Origin: Leclercia sp. AS011
GTDB lineage: Bacteria; Pseudomonadota; Gammaproteobacteria; Enterobacterales; Enterobacteriaceae
Direction: 5' to 3'
NCBI RefSeq assembly: GCF_037152535.1
Contig: NZ_JBBCMA010000006.1
Coordinates: 124,001 to 188,000 of the forward strand
Length of the DNA: 64,000 nucleotides
The notes below the pieces were generated by a model. That model saw nothing but the letters and a program-made list of their open reading frames with translations. It searched no databases and was not told the DNA's origin. The position numbers and the translations under genes are program-made. Of the stretch, positions 1 through 9,602 are shown one piece after another. The first letter of the stretch is position 1. The number at the start of each line of letters is the position of its first letter.

Positions 1-2
1 GC

Positions 3-734
3 GGCCGCGAAATGCCGATGCCCTACGGCTGGGGCACGGGCGGTATTCAGATCACCGCCAGCGTGATCGGCGAGTCTGACGTGCTGAAGGTCATTGACCA
101 GGGTGCCGACGACACCACCAACGCCGTGTCGATCCGCAGCTTCTTCCAGCGCGTAACCGGCGTAAACACCACTGAAAAAACCGAAGACGCGACGCTGATC
201 CAGACCCGTCACCGCATCCCCGAAACCCCGCTGACAGAAGATCAGATTTTGATTTTCCAGGTGCCGATCCCGGAGCCGCTGCGCTTTATCGAGCCGCGCG
301 AAACAGAAACCCGCACCATGCATGCGCTGGAAGAGTACGGGGTGATGCAGGTGAAGCTGTATGAGGATATCGCCCGCTTCGGCCATATCGCCACCACCTA
401 CGCCTACCCGGTGAAGGTGAATGGGCGCTACGTCATGGATCCGTCGCCGATCCCGAAATTCGATAACCCGAAGATGGACATGATGCCCGCCCTGCAGCTG
501 TTCGGCGCCGGGCGTGAAAAACGCATCTACGCCGTCCCGCCTTACACCCGCGTGGAAAGTCTCGATTTCGACGATCACCCGTTTACGGTGCAGGAGTGGG
601 ACGAGCCGTGCGCCATCTGCGGATCCAAACACAGCTATCTGGACGAAGTGGTGCTGGACGACACGGGCAAACGGATGTTTGTCTGCTCCGACACCGATTA
701 CTGCCGCCAACAGAGCGAGGCGAACGGCCAATGA
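3..734 (+). CDS. phnJ: PhnJ, C-P lyase catalytic subunit (5' truncated by window edge)
   Basis: Carbon-phosphorus lyase core subunit, a radical SAM enzyme that breaks the C-P bond of ribosyl phosphonate phosphates. The frame is open to the window edge and residues before the first internal Met (GRE) match the E. coli protein, so about 40 N-terminal residues lie outside. The C-terminal cysteine cluster (CAIC ... VCSDTDYC) that carries the Fe-S and catalytic thiol functions is complete. The stop overlaps the phnK start (ATGA), which indicates translational coupling in the phn operon. Identity is clear from near-identical sequence to the known family; only the start is missing. Confidence 0.97.
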   Translation, partial: GREMPMPYGWGTGGIQITASVIGESDVLKVIDQGADDTTNAVSIRSFFQRVTGVNTTEKTEDATLIQTRHRIPETPLTEDQILIFQVPIPEPLRFIEPRETETRTMHALEEYGVMQVKLYEDIARFGHIATTYAYPVKVNGRYVMDPSPIPKFDNPKMDMMPALQLFGAGREKRIYAVPPYTRVESLDFDDHPFTVQEWDEPCAICGSKHSYLDEVVLDDTGKRMFVCSDTDYCRQQSEANGQ

Positions 735-1486
735 AACCGCTGCTTTCGGTTAATCACCTGACTCACCTTTATGCGCCGGGCAAAGGCTTTAGCGACGTGT
801 CGTTTGAACTCTGGCCGGGGGAAGTGCTGGGGATCGTCGGCGAGTCTGGCTCCGGCAAAACGACGCTGCTGAAGTCCATCTCTGCGCGCCTCGCGCCGCA
901 ACACGGTGAGATCCTGTATCAGGGACGCTCCCTCTACGGCATAAGCGAGGCCGAACGCCGTCGCCTGCTGCGCACCGAGTGGGGCGTGGTGCATCAGCAC
1001 CCGATGGACGGCCTGCGCCGTCAGGTCTCGGCGGGAGGCAACATCGGCGAGCGGCTGATGGCCACCGGCGCGCGCCACTACGGCAACATCCGCGCCACCG
1101 CCCAGCACTGGCTGGAGGAGGTGGAAATCCCCGCCTCGCGCATCGCCGACCTGCCGACAACCTTCTCCGGTGGGATGCAGCAGCGTCTGCAGATCGCCCG
1201 CAACCTGGTCACGCACCCGAAGCTGGTGTTTATGGATGAACCCACCGGCGGGCTGGACGTCTCCGTGCAGGCCCGCCTGCTCGACCTGCTGCGCGGCCTG
1301 GTGGTGGAACTGAACCTGGCGGTGGTGATTGTCACCCATGATTTAGGCGTTGCGCGCCTGCTGGCGGACCGCCTGCTGGTGATGAAGCAGGGTCAGGTGG
1401 TGGAAAGTGGGTTAACCGACCGGGTGCTCGACGATCCGCACCATCCGTACACCCAGCTGCTGGTGTCGTCCGTATTGCAGAACTGA
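731..1486 (+). CDS. phnK: PhnK, C-P lyase ABC-type ATPase subunit
   Basis: ABC-family ATPase that docks on the PhnGHIJ core complex rather than on a membrane permease. Walker A (GESGSGKTT), the signature region (TFSGGMQQRLQIARNL) and Walker B (LVFMDEPTGGLD) are all present. A longer in-frame ORF begins at 596 inside phnJ, but the ATG at 731 overlaps the phnJ stop and gives the family length of 251 residues, so that start is chosen. Downstream, a REP cluster of about 120 bp separates it from phnL. Confidence 0.96.
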   Translation: MKPLLSVNHLTHLYAPGKGFSDVSFELWPGEVLGIVGESGSGKTTLLKSISARLAPQHGEILYQGRSLYGISEAERRRLLRTEWGVVHQHPMDGLRRQVSAGGNIGERLMATGARHYGNIRATAQHWLEEVEIPASRIADLPTTFSGGMQQRLQIARNLVTHPKLVFMDEPTGGLDVSVQARLLDLLRGLVVELNLAVVIVTHDLGVARLLADRLLVMKQGQVVESGLTDRVLDDPHHPYTQLLVSSVLQN

Positions 1487-1494
1487 GGTTGCTG

Positions 1495-1614
1495 TTGCCC
1501 GGCGGCGCTTCGCTTGCACGGGCCTACGGTTTTGTAGGCCGGGTAAGGCGCAGCCGCCACCCGGCAATGAATCCAGCACCTTCCAGGCCGGGTAAGCGAA
1601 GCGCCACCCGGCAT
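1495..1614. repeat. BIME: three REP units between phnK and phnL
   Basis: Three palindromic units of the REP type (core words such as taggccgggtaag and gccacccggca) alternate in orientation within an otherwise tightly packed operon. Elements of this kind can fold in mRNA, block 3' exonucleases and bind IHF or gyrase. Their position inside the operon implies differential stability of upstream and downstream phn transcripts (inference). Confidence 0.9.
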
Positions 1615-1633
1615 CCCGAACCACGAGGTCAAC

Positions 1634-2314
1634 ATGATCCGCGTCGAAAACGTCAGTAAAACCTTCGTGCTCCACCAGCAAAACGGCGTGCGCCTGCCGG
1701 TGCTGCAAAACGCCTCGTTAGAGGTCAGCAAGGGCGAATGCGTAGTGCTGCACGGCCACTCCGGCAGCGGAAAATCCACCCTGCTGCGCTCCCTGTATGC
1801 CAACTACCTGCCGGATGAAGGCCATATCCATATCCGTCACGGCGACGAATGGGTGGATCTGGTGCAGGCCCCGGCGCGCAAGGTGCGGGATGTGCGTCGC
1901 ACCACCATCGGCTGGGTCAGCCAGTTTTTACGCGTGATCCCGCGCGTCCCGGCGCTGGAGGTGGTGATGCAGCCGCTGCTGGATCTCGGCGTACCGCGTG
2001 AAGCCTGCGCCGCCAAAGCAGCCAGTCTGCTGACGCGCCTCAACGTGCCGGAGCGCCTGTGGCACCTCGCCCCGTCGACCTTTTCCGGCGGCGAGCAGCA
2101 GCGGGTCAACATCGCCCGCGGCTTTATCGTTGATTACCCGATTTTACTGCTCGATGAACCGACCGCCTCGCTGGATGCGAAAAACAGCGCGGCGGTCATA
2201 GAACTGATCGAAGAAGCCAAAGCGCGCGGCGCGGCGATCGTCGGGATCTTCCACGACGACGCGGTGCGGGATCGCGTGGCGGATCGTCTGCATCCGATGG
2301 GGATCACCGCATGA
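1634..2314 (+). CDS. phnL: PhnL, C-P lyase ABC-type ATPase subunit
   Basis: Second ABC-family ATPase of the phosphonate pathway. It is required with PhnGHI for displacing adenine from ATP by the phosphonate to give a ribose 1-phosphonate triphosphate. Walker A ([12 protein letters not shown]), signature ([16 protein letters not shown]) and Walker B ([12 protein letters not shown]) are intact and the 226-residue length fits the family. The start follows a gaggtc ribosome site. Its last codon overlaps the phnM ATG (ATGA). Confidence 0.96.
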   Translation: MIRVENVSKTFVLHQQNGVRLPVLQNASLEVSKGECVVLHGHSGSGKSTLLRSLYANYLPDEGHIHIRHGDEWVDLVQAPARKVRDVRRTTIGWVSQFLRVIPRVPALEVVMQPLLDLGVPREACAAKAASLLTRLNVPERLWHLAPSTFSGGEQQRVNIARGFIVDYPILLLDEPTASLDAKNSAAVIELIEEAKARGAAIVGIFHDDAVRDRVADRLHPMGITA

Positions 2315-3447
2315 TCGTTAACAACGTAAAACTGGTGCTGGAAAACGAGGTTGTCGATGGCTCCATTGAGGTTCAGGACGGCGTCATTCGCGCTTTTGCT
2401 GAAACCCCGAGCCGCTCCCCGCAGGCAATGGACGGCGAAGGCGGCTGGCTGCTGCCGGGGCTGATCGAGCTGCATACCGACAACATGGACAAGTTCTTCA
2501 CCCCGCGGCCAAAGGTGGACTGGCCCGCCCATTCGGCGATGAGCAGCCACGACGGGATGATGGTCGCCAGCGGCATCACCACCGTGCTGGACGCGGTAGC
2601 CATTGGCGACGTGCGCGACGGTGGCGACCGACTGGAGAATCTGGAGAAGATGATCAACGCCGTGGAGGAGACGCAAAAACGCGGCCTGAATCGCGCCGAG
2701 CACCGTCTGCACCTGCGCTGCGAGCTGCCCCATCACACCACCCTGCCGCTGTTCGAGAAGCTGGTGGGCCGCGAGCCGGTGACCCTGGTGTCGCTGATGG
2801 ATCACTCCCCGGGCCAGCGCCAGTTCGCCAACATCGAAAAGTACCGCGAATACTATCAGGGCAAATATTCCCTCAATGACCAGCAGATGGCGCGCTACGA
2901 AGAGGAGCAGCTGGCCCTTGCGGCGCGGTGGACGCAGCCCAATCGTCAGGCCATTGCCGCCCTGTGCCGGGAGCGCAATATCGCTCTCGCCAGCCACGAC
3001 GACGCCACCGCCGATCATGTGCTCGAATCCCGGCAGCTTGGCAGCGTCATCGCCGAATTTCCCACCACGTTTGAAGCAGCAGAAGCCTCCCGCCAGCACG
3101 GCATGAACGTTCTAATGGGCGCGCCAAATATCGTGCGCGGCGGCTCGCACTCCGGCAACGTGGCGGCAAGCACGCTCGCCTCGCTTGGCCTGCTGGATAT
3201 CCTGTCGTCCGACTACTACCCCGCCAGCCTGCTGGATGCGGCATTCCGGGTGGCGGACGATGCGGGCAACGGTTTTACCCTGCCGCAGGCGATCCGTCTG
3301 GTGACGAAAAACCCGGCGCAGGCGCTGAACCTGCACGATCGCGGAGTGATTGGCGAAGGCAAGCGGGCGGACCTGGTGCTGGCGCACCGCAAAGGCGAGC
3401 ATATTCATATCGACCACGTCTGGCGTCAGGGAAAACGGGTGTTCTGA
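2311..3447 (+). CDS. phnM: PhnM, RPnTP hydrolase (amidohydrolase family)
   Basis: Removes pyrophosphate from alpha-D-ribose 1-methylphosphonate 5-triphosphate, supplying the C-P lyase substrate. It is an amidohydrolase-superfamily protein of 378 residues. Metal-binding segments are visible near residue 50 (ELHTDNMDK) and in ASHDDAT around residue 230, and the late NPAQALNL segment is typical of the superfamily. It overlaps phnL by 4 nt and phnN by 1 nt. Confidence 0.96.
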   Translation: MIVNNVKLVLENEVVDGSIEVQDGVIRAFAETPSRSPQAMDGEGGWLLPGLIELHTDNMDKFFTPRPKVDWPAHSAMSSHDGMMVASGITTVLDAVAIGDVRDGGDRLENLEKMINAVEETQKRGLNRAEHRLHLRCELPHHTTLPLFEKLVGREPVTLVSLMDHSPGQRQFANIEKYREYYQGKYSLNDQQMARYEEEQLALAARWTQPNRQAIAALCRERNIALASHDDATADHVLESRQLGSVIAEFPTTFEAAEASRQHGMNVLMGAPNIVRGGSHSGNVAASTLASLGLLDILSSDYYPASLLDAAFRVADDAGNGFTLPQAIRLVTKNPAQALNLHDRGVIGEGKRADLVLAHRKGEHIHIDHVWRQGKRVF

Positions 3448-3995
3448 TGGGAAGAGTGATCTGGTTAATGGGGCCTTCGGGCTCCGGAAAGGACAGCCTG
3501 CTGGCGGCGTTGCGCCAGCAGACCCACCCGCAGCTGCTGGTGGCGCATCGCTACATCACCCGCCCCGCCAGCGCCGGGAGTGAAAACCATATCGCCCTCA
3601 GCGAGCCGGAGTTTTTCACCCGCGCGGGGCAGCAACTGTTTGCCCTGAGCTGGCACGCTAACGGCTATTATTATGGGGTGGGTCTGGAGATCGACCTCTG
3701 GCTGCACGCCGGATTTGACGTGGTGGTCAACGGTTCGCGCGCCCACCTTCCCCAGGCGCAGGCGCGCTATGCAAAGGCGCTGCTGCCGATCTGCCTGCAG
3801 GTGTCGCCCGACATCCTGCGGAGCCGACTGCAAAGCCGTGGCCGGGAGAGCGCCAGAGAGATCGACCAGCGGCTGGCGCGCGCCGCCCGCTATACCCCGT
3901 CCGACTGCCCTGTCCTCAATAACGACGGCAGTTTGTGCCAGTCCGTGGATAACCTGCTGTCCCTGATCCACCAGAAGGAGAAAAACCATGCCTGA
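3447..3995 (+). CDS. phnN: PhnN, ribose 1,5-bisphosphokinase
   Basis: Phosphorylates ribose 1,5-bisphosphate, released after phosphonate breakdown, to PRPP. It is a P-loop protein of the guanylate-kinase-like fold, with Walker [12 protein letters not shown] at residues 6-16 and the usual length of 182 residues. The start shares a base with the phnM stop, and the end overlaps the phnO start by 8 nt. Confidence 0.95.
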   Translation: MGRVIWLMGPSGSGKDSLLAALRQQTHPQLLVAHRYITRPASAGSENHIALSEPEFFTRAGQQLFALSWHANGYYYGVGLEIDLWLHAGFDVVVNGSRAHLPQAQARYAKALLPICLQVSPDILRSRLQSRGRESAREIDQRLARAARYTPSDCPVLNNDGSLCQSVDNLLSLIHQKEKNHA

Positions 3996-4422
3996 GTGTG
4001 AGTTGCGTCCCGCCACCGCGGAGGACGTTGACGCCGTCTATGGCCTTATTTGTGAGTTAAAACAGGCGGAGCTTGACCGGTCAGCGTTTCATGCCGGATA
4101 CGCGGCCAATCTGCAGGATCACAATATGCGCTACCAGCTGGCCGAGCAGGAGGGGCACATCATCGGCATGATCGGCCTGCATATGCAGTTTCACCTGCAT
4201 CACGCCAACTGGATCGGCGAGATCCAGGAGCTGGTGGTGATGCCGCAGGCGCGCGGACTCCGGGTGGGCAGCCAGCTGCTGGCCTGGGCCGAAGAGGAGG
4301 CCCGCCACGCCGGAGCGGAGATGACCGAACTCTCCACCAGCGTTAAGCGCCTCGACGCGCACCGCTTTTATCTTCGTGAAGGGTACACCCGGAGCCATTT
4401 CCGCTTTACCAAACCGCTGTAA
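3988..4422 (+). CDS. phnO: PhnO, aminoalkylphosphonate N-acetyltransferase
   Basis: GNAT-family acetyltransferase that acetylates the amino group of aminoalkylphosphonates, including 1-aminomethylphosphonate, before C-P bond cleavage. The acetyl-CoA site motif is in the segment around residues 79-91 ([13 protein letters not shown]), followed by the helix [10 protein letters not shown]. The 144-residue length matches. It starts inside the phnN end behind a perfect aaggag ribosome site. Confidence 0.94.
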   Translation: MPECELRPATAEDVDAVYGLICELKQAELDRSAFHAGYAANLQDHNMRYQLAEQEGHIIGMIGLHMQFHLHHANWIGEIQELVVMPQARGLRVGSQLLAWAEEEARHAGAEMTELSTSVKRLDAHRFYLREGYTRSHFRFTKPL

Positions 4423-4431
4423 GGGGGCGCG

Positions 4432-5190
4432 ATGAGTCTGACCATAACCTTAACAGGAACCGGTGGTGCCCAGCTGGTGCCCGCCTTTGGCTGTGACTGT
4501 CCGGCCTGCCGCCGGGCGCGTTTGCAGGCGGACTATCGTCGTCGCCCCTGCAGCGCGGTGGTCAAATTCAACGACGCGGTGACGCTGCTGGATGCAGGGA
4601 TCCCGCACCTGATGGACGACTGGCCGGCGGGCAGTTTTCAGCAGATTTTACTCACCCACTACCATATGGATCACGTCCAGGGGCTGTTCCCCCTGCGCTG
4701 GGGCGTGGGGGCGACCATTCCGGTCTACGGCCCGCCGGACGAACTCGGCTGCGACGACCTGTTTAAACACCCGGGCATTCTCGACTTTAGCCACACCCTG
4801 GAGCCCTTTGTGGTGTTTGAACTGCAGGGCCTGCGGGTCACGCCGCTGCCGCTTAACCATTCAAAGCTGACCTTTGGCTATCTGCTGGAGAGCGCCCACA
4901 GCCGGGTGGCCTGGCTGTCGGACACCGCCGGGCTGCCGGACAAAACGGTGAAGTTTCTGCTCAACAACCAACCGCAGGCAATGGTGATTGACTGCAGCCA
5001 CGAACCGCGCGACGAGACGCCGCGAAACCATTGCGATTTAAATACCGTGATTGCGCTGAATCAGGTGATTGGCTGCCCGCAGGTGATCCTGACCCATATC
5101 AGCCATCAGTTTGACGTGTGGATGATGGACAACCCGCTGCCAGAGGCGTTCGAGGCGGGGTATGACGGGATGGTGCTGGTGCTGGACTGA
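4432..5190 (+). CDS. phnP: PhnP, phosphoribosyl cyclic phosphodiesterase
   Basis: Opens the 5-phosphoribosyl 1,2-cyclic phosphate formed by C-P lyase, giving ribose 1,5-bisphosphate for PhnN. It is a metallo-beta-lactamase fold protein. The N-terminal [11 protein letters not shown] supplies the structural zinc cysteines, [11 protein letters not shown] is the HxHxDH catalytic metal motif near residue 77, and later LSDTAG and THISHQFD provide further ligands. The 252-residue length is normal. It is the last phn gene and is followed at once by REP DNA. Confidence 0.96.
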   Translation: MSLTITLTGTGGAQLVPAFGCDCPACRRARLQADYRRRPCSAVVKFNDAVTLLDAGIPHLMDDWPAGSFQQILLTHYHMDHVQGLFPLRWGVGATIPVYGPPDELGCDDLFKHPGILDFSHTLEPFVVFELQGLRVTPLPLNHSKLTFGYLLESAHSRVAWLSDTAGLPDKTVKFLLNNQPQAMVIDCSHEPRDETPRNHCDLNTVIALNQVIGCPQVILTHISHQFDVWMMDNPLPEAFEAGYDGMVLVLD

Positions 5191-5194
5191 GGTT

Positions 5195-5276
5195 TTGCCG
5201 GGTGGCGGCTACGCCTTACCCGGCCTACGGTTCGCGGCCATTTGTCGGCCCGTGCAAGCGAAGCGCCGCCGGGCGT
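5195..5276. repeat. REP/BIME between phnP and yjdP
   Basis: A pair of inverted REP units (ccgggtggcggctacgcc ... gcgaagcgccgccgggc) fills the space between the convergent phnP and yjdP stops and touches the yjdP stop codon. It probably stabilises or ends both transcripts. Confidence 0.9.
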
Positions 5277-5602
5277 TACCGCCGATCGTAATCGTCCTCT
5301 AAACGCCGTTCGTCCTCTTCAAGGCGACGCCGGTCTTCGTCCAGCTGGCGCTGGCGCTCATCTAACCGCTGGCGTCGGTCCTCAAGCTGTCTGCGGCGAT
5401 CGTCATACTGGCGGCTGTCGCTGCTGCGACGGCTCTCTTCGTAGCGATCGTCGTCGGAATTGCGATTACTGCTGTTGGGGTTATAGGCATCATTGATGGC
5501 CTGCTGAATATTGCCGATCGCATCGTCAACGATGTCGGCATGCGCCAGCTGGCTGGTTAAAGAGAGCAGACCAAATAACAGAGCGGTAGAGGTACGTTTC
5601 AT
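5276..5602 (-). CDS. yjdP: YjdP family secreted, charge-rich small protein
   Basis: 108-residue protein with an N-terminal signal peptide ending near ...QLAHA, a short conserved segment (DIVDDAIGNIQQAINDAYNP), then a highly charged tail dominated by Arg, Asp, Glu and Gln in heptad-like repeats (RRQLEDRRQRLDERQRQL), which predicts a long helix or coiled coil. Sequence and position beside phnP match E. coli YjdP, whose function is unknown. An 8-bp stem lies directly upstream of the ATG. Confidence 0.88.
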   Translation of the reverse strand: MKRTSTALLFGLLSLTSQLAHADIVDDAIGNIQQAINDAYNPNSSNRNSDDDRYEESRRSSDSRQYDDRRRQLEDRRQRLDERQRQLDEDRRRLEEDERRLEDDYDRR

Positions 5603-5672
5603 AAAGCCAGTCTCGCAGGATAAGCTGGCTTTACGGTAATCAACGGCAGTCAGAGCGAGTAGCGGAGGAATC

Positions 5673-7955
5673 TCAAATGTTAACCGCTTTTTGCAGCGCC
5701 TGCGCCAGCTGCCCCCGGGTGAACGGCTTACGCAGCAGCTCCACCTCGGGCAGCTGCGGGTTGTGCGCCGGACGCAGATCCTGGCCGCTCATCAGCAGCA
5801 CCGGAAGATGCGGGTAATGCTGGCGCACGTGCTGGATCACCTCCGCGCCGCTCAGATTGCCGGGCAGCATTAAATCACTGATGAACATCCCGATATCCGC
5901 AGAGGCGTCCAGCATCTGCAGCGCCTGCTCGCCGGTTTCGGCCTCCAGCGTCAGGTAGCCCAGCTGGTGAAGCTGTTCGCACAGCGTCTGCCGGACGTCG
6001 GTCTGGTCGTCCAGGACCAGCACCAGCCGGTCGCCCGGCGGCGAGCTGGTGGTTGCCCCGGCTTCCGGGGAGGGTACCGCCTGCAGGGTGGCGCGCGGCA
6101 GATGCAGCCGCACGGTGGTACCCTGGCCGGGGGCACTTTCGATCTCCACCCGCCCGCCGGACTGGCGCACGAAGCCGTAGACCATCGACAGCCCCAGACC
6201 GCTGCCGCTGCCGGTCTGTTTGGTGGTGAAGAAGGGTTCAAAGACCTGGGATTTGATCGCCTGCGACATCCCGGCGCCGTGGTCGATCACCTCCAGCGCC
6301 ACCATGTCCTGCTTACGCCCGTCGCTGCGGGTGACGCGCTGGTTCCAGGTGCGAATTTTAATGGTTCCGCTGTGCCCTTCCATCGCATCGCGGGCGTTCA
6401 TCACCAGGTTGATGATGGCGTTCTCCAGCTGGCCAACGTCAATCCACGCCGGCCATGCCGGGGTCTGCGCTTCGATATCCAGCGCCATCGTGGCGGGCAG
6501 GGAGTGGCGCATCAGCTCGGCCAGGTTCTCCAGCAGGGGCTTCATCTCCACCGCGTGCGGGTTGAGGGACTGCTTGCGGGAGAAGGCCAGCAGGCGCTGG
6601 GTCAGCAAGGCCCCGCGTTCGGCGGCCTTCAGCGCGCGGCCAATGCGCGGGGCATCCGGCGAGTGGGGATCGGCCAGCTCCAGGCTGCCGATGATCACCG
6701 CCAGCAGGTTGTTGAAATCATGCGCCAGTCCGCCCGTCAGCTGCCCGACCGCCTTCATCTTCTGGCTGTGCAGCAGCGCCTCTTCCAGCCCCTGACGCTC
6801 GATGCGGTCGATCTCCATCTGCGAGGTCTTCTCCTTCAGCAGCCGGGTGGTGTGCTCCAGCGAGGCGGTATTACGGGCAAAAACGTTAAACGCCCGCGCC
6901 AGCTCGCCCAGCTCATCCCGGCGCTGCAGCGCAGGCACCGACACATCCTGCTCGCCGTGGGCCAGCCGCGACATCGCCCGGGAGATAGCGGTCAGGTTGG
7001 TGCCCAGATTGCGGTAGATATACCAGCAGGCAAAGGCGGTAATGATCAGCGCCAGCACCGCAAACAGAGTGATAAAGATGCTGATGGAGCGCAGCTCCTG
7101 ATGGCTCTCGGCGGTGCGCAGCTGTGAGGCCTGCGCTACCTGCTCCACGTAGCGGTTGATATCGCTGTTTAAAATCGCCACCAGCGCCTTGATGTGGAAC
7201 ATATACCAGCTGATCGCCAGATCGCTCTGTTCAAGCTGCCCGGAGAGCGGGCCGAGCTTGTTCAGCTCAGCGTTGAAATCGGGCAGGACGAAGTTCACCA
7301 CCGGCTGGGCGGCCTGGCGGGGCAGCATCCCCGTCACCGTCTGCAGCTGCTGAAGGGTGGCGCGCGGCGAGGGGGTTTCGATGGCGGCGACGATCAGCCG
7401 GTCCATCTCGCTGAGCAGCCGGGCGTCAGGCAGGTTGCTGGCATAGCGGCGGTTGATGTCCTGCAAATGGCGGAGATAGCTCTGGCTCTGGTAGAGCGCG
7501 CTGAGCAGGGCGTTACGCTCCAGGTGGCGTCGCTGCCCGCGCTCCAGCATCCCGGTCACGCTTCGCTGAAGCTCGTTGCTGCGCTGGATGATCCGCGCCA
7601 CCAGCCCCGGCTCCTGCTGCGCCAGCGGCGCGTCGGCAAGCTGCTCCAGCGCGTGGCCCAGCGCCGTCTGGGTCTGTTTCAGGCGGTTGGCTTCGTCTTT
7701 ATACTCCAGCGCCCCCACCACCTGGGACAGCCGCACCGCTGCCGTCGCCACGTTGGCGGTTTCCCGCGCCAGGTTCATGCTGCCGGTCATGTCGTCGAGG
7801 GTCTGGCGCTGCACCTGCTCCTGGAGTTGGCTGGCATGGCGAAAGCCCAGCACCGCCACGCCGCTAACCATTAAGGTCACCGCCACCACCAGCAGATTGA
7901 AGATCAGCAGGCGGCCACGGGCGCTGGCGAAGAAGGGGGGACGGCGTGAGGGCAT
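5673..7955 (-). CDS. Hybrid sensor histidine kinase, TorS-like sensor region, no Hpt
   Basis: Inner-membrane hybrid kinase of 760 residues. TM1 is about residues 14-36 and TM2 about 288-310. Between them is a purely helical periplasmic region of about 250 residues resembling the TorS-type sensor that reads a periplasmic binding protein. HAMP follows TM2. The phospho-acceptor is His412 (GGLAHDFNNLLA), and the ATPase lobe has NLVMNARDAM, DHGAGMS and GSGSGLGLSM. The C-terminal receiver has Asp694 (ISDLMLPG) and a late KPF. The protein ends after the receiver, so no Hpt domain follows. It is divergent from the sugar importer operon and probably senses that system's ligand, perhaps through the binding protein (inference). 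Confidence 0.85.
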   Translation of the reverse strand: MPSRRPPFFASARGRLLIFNLLVVAVTLMVSGVAVLGFRHASQLQEQVQRQTLDDMTGSMNLARETANVATAAVRLSQVVGALEYKDEANRLKQTQTALGHALEQLADAPLAQQEPGLVARIIQRSNELQRSVTGMLERGQRRHLERNALLSALYQSQSYLRHLQDINRRYASNLPDARLLSEMDRLIVAAIETPSPRATLQQLQTVTGMLPRQAAQPVVNFVLPDFNAELNKLGPLSGQLEQSDLAISWYMFHIKALVAILNSDINRYVEQVAQASQLRTAESHQELRSISIFITLFAVLALIITAFACWYIYRNLGTNLTAISRAMSRLAHGEQDVSVPALQRRDELGELARAFNVFARNTASLEHTTRLLKEKTSQMEIDRIERQGLEEALLHSQKMKAVGQLTGGLAHDFNNLLAVIIGSLELADPHSPDAPRIGRALKAAERGALLTQRLLAFSRKQSLNPHAVEMKPLLENLAELMRHSLPATMALDIEAQTPAWPAWIDVGQLENAIINLVMNARDAMEGHSGTIKIRTWNQRVTRSDGRKQDMVALEVIDHGAGMSQAIKSQVFEPFFTTKQTGSGSGLGLSMVYGFVRQSGGRVEIESAPGQGTTVRLHLPRATLQAVPSPEAGATTSSPPGDRLVLVLDDQTDVRQTLCEQLHQLGYLTLEAETGEQALQMLDASADIGMFISDLMLPGNLSGAEVIQHVRQHYPHLPVLLMSGQDLRPAHNPQLPEVELLRKPFTRGQLAQALQKAVNI

Positions 7956-8085
7956 AATGGCTCCGTGGCGTAACTGTGATCCACATTAACTATTCATAAC
8001 TATGACAAATATGAACGACTTCTGACATTTTGCATTTACCGGGGTGTGATGAAGTGCGGATATCGAACGTCACAGGAGATCCGCC

Positions 8086-9600
8086 ATGAGCAGAACCCCG
8101 GTTTTAGAGATGCGTAACATTGCCAAAACCTTTGGCAACTTCCACGCGCTGAAGGGTGTGGATCTGACGGTCTTCCCCGGTGAGATCCACGCTTTAATGG
8201 GTGAAAACGGTGCCGGAAAAAGCACCCTGATGAAAATCCTCGCCGGGGCCTATATCGCCACCGGCGGCGAGATCCTGATCGACGGCAAGCCGTTTCACAT
8301 CAAAGGCCCGAAAGACGCTCTGGCGGCGGGCATCACCCTGATCTATCAGGAGATGCAGCTCGCCCCCAACCTCACCGTGGCCGAGAACATCTTCCTCGGC
8401 AGCGAGCTGTCGCGCGGCGGGCTGGTTCAGCGCAAAGAGATGGCGGCCCAGGCCCAGGCGGTGATCGATCGCCTCGGCGCCAACTTCAAAGCCACCGATC
8501 TGGTGATGAAGCTGACCATCGCCGAGCAGCAGCAGGTGGAGATTGCCCGCGCCCTGCACCGCAACAGCCGCATCCTGGTGATGGATGAACCCACCGCCGC
8601 CCTCTCCTCCCGGGAAACCCACCGTCTGTTCGAGCTGATTCTGCGCCTGCGCGACGAAGGGATGGCGATTATCTATATCAGCCACCGCATGGCCGAAGTC
8701 TATGAACTGTCGGATCGCGTCAGCGTGCTGCGTGACGGCCAGTACGTCGGCAGCCTGACCCGCGACAAGCTGAACGCCTCTGAGCTGGTGCGGATGATGG
8801 TCGGGCGGCCGCTGAGCGATCTGTTCAACAAAGAGCGCGATATCCCGCTCGGCAGCCCGCGCCTTAACGTCCATCACCTGACCGACGGCGGCAAAGTACA
8901 GCCCTGCAGCCTGCAGGTGCGCTCCGGTGAAATCGTCGGCCTCGCCGGGCTGGTGGGGGCCGGACGTTCCGAGCTGGCGCAGCTGATTTTCGGCGTGCGC
9001 AAGGCCACCGGCGGGATGATTGAGGTGGATGGCGAGCCGGTGGTGATCCACTCCCCGCGCGCCGCCATCGACCACGGGATCGGCTTTTTAACCGAGAACC
9101 GTAAGGAGCAGGGGCTGTTCCTCGAGCTGGCGGCACAGGAGAACATCACCATGGCGACGCTTGAGCGCGACGCCAGTTTCGGCATGCTGAACCGCAAAAA
9201 AGCCCAGTCGATCTCCGATGACGCCATCGCCCTGCTCAATATCCGCGTGCCGCACTCTCAGGTGCGGGCAGGCGGGCTCTCCGGCGGCAACCAGCAAAAG
9301 CTGCTGATCTCCCGCTGGGTGGCGATTGGCCCGCGGATCCTGATCCTCGACGAGCCGACCCGCGGCGTGGACGTCGGGGCCAAAAGCGAGATCTACCGGA
9401 TCATGAACCAGATGGCGCGCAAAGGGGTGGCGATCCTGATGATCTCCAGCGAACTGCCGGAAGTGGTCGGCATGAGCGATCGCGTGTACGTGATGCGCGA
9501 GGGGAGCATTGCCGGGGAACTCCATCGGGCCGATATCACACAAGAAAACATCATGACGCTGGCGACCGGCGTTAACGACTCTCACCATCGGGCGGTATAA
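8086..9600 (+). CDS. Sugar ABC importer ATPase, RbsA-type with two nucleotide-binding domains
   Basis: 504-residue duplicated ABC ATPase of the ribose/xylose/galactose (CUT2) class. Domain 1 has Walker [13 protein letters not shown], signature [15 protein letters not shown] and Walker [13 protein letters not shown]. Domain 2 has the degenerate P-loop [10 protein letters not shown] usual for this class, signature [14 protein letters not shown] and [13 protein letters not shown]. The start follows a caggag site. It is first in the operon and only 2 nt from the permease start. The substrate cannot be read from this subunit; the isomerase downstream suggests an aldopentose or aldohexose. Confidence 0.92.
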   Translation: MSRTPVLEMRNIAKTFGNFHALKGVDLTVFPGEIHALMGENGAGKSTLMKILAGAYIATGGEILIDGKPFHIKGPKDALAAGITLIYQEMQLAPNLTVAENIFLGSELSRGGLVQRKEMAAQAQAVIDRLGANFKATDLVMKLTIAEQQQVEIARALHRNSRILVMDEPTAALSSRETHRLFELILRLRDEGMAIIYISHRMAEVYELSDRVSVLRDGQYVGSLTRDKLNASELVRMMVGRPLSDLFNKERDIPLGSPRLNVHHLTDGGKVQPCSLQVRSGEIVGLAGLVGAGRSELAQLIFGVRKATGGMIEVDGEPVVIHSPRAAIDHGIGFLTENRKEQGLFLELAAQENITMATLERDASFGMLNRKKAQSISDDAIALLNIRVPHSQVRAGGLSGGNQQKLLISRWVAIGPRILILDEPTRGVDVGAKSEIYRIMNQMARKGVAILMISSELPEVVGMSDRVYVMREGSIAGELHRADITQENIMTLATGVNDSHHRAV

Positions 9601-9602
9601 CC

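Noticed and set aside
5967..7127. 386-residue plus-strand frame
   Set aside because: Shadow of the hybrid kinase; Gln/His/Arg rich with no recognisable domain.
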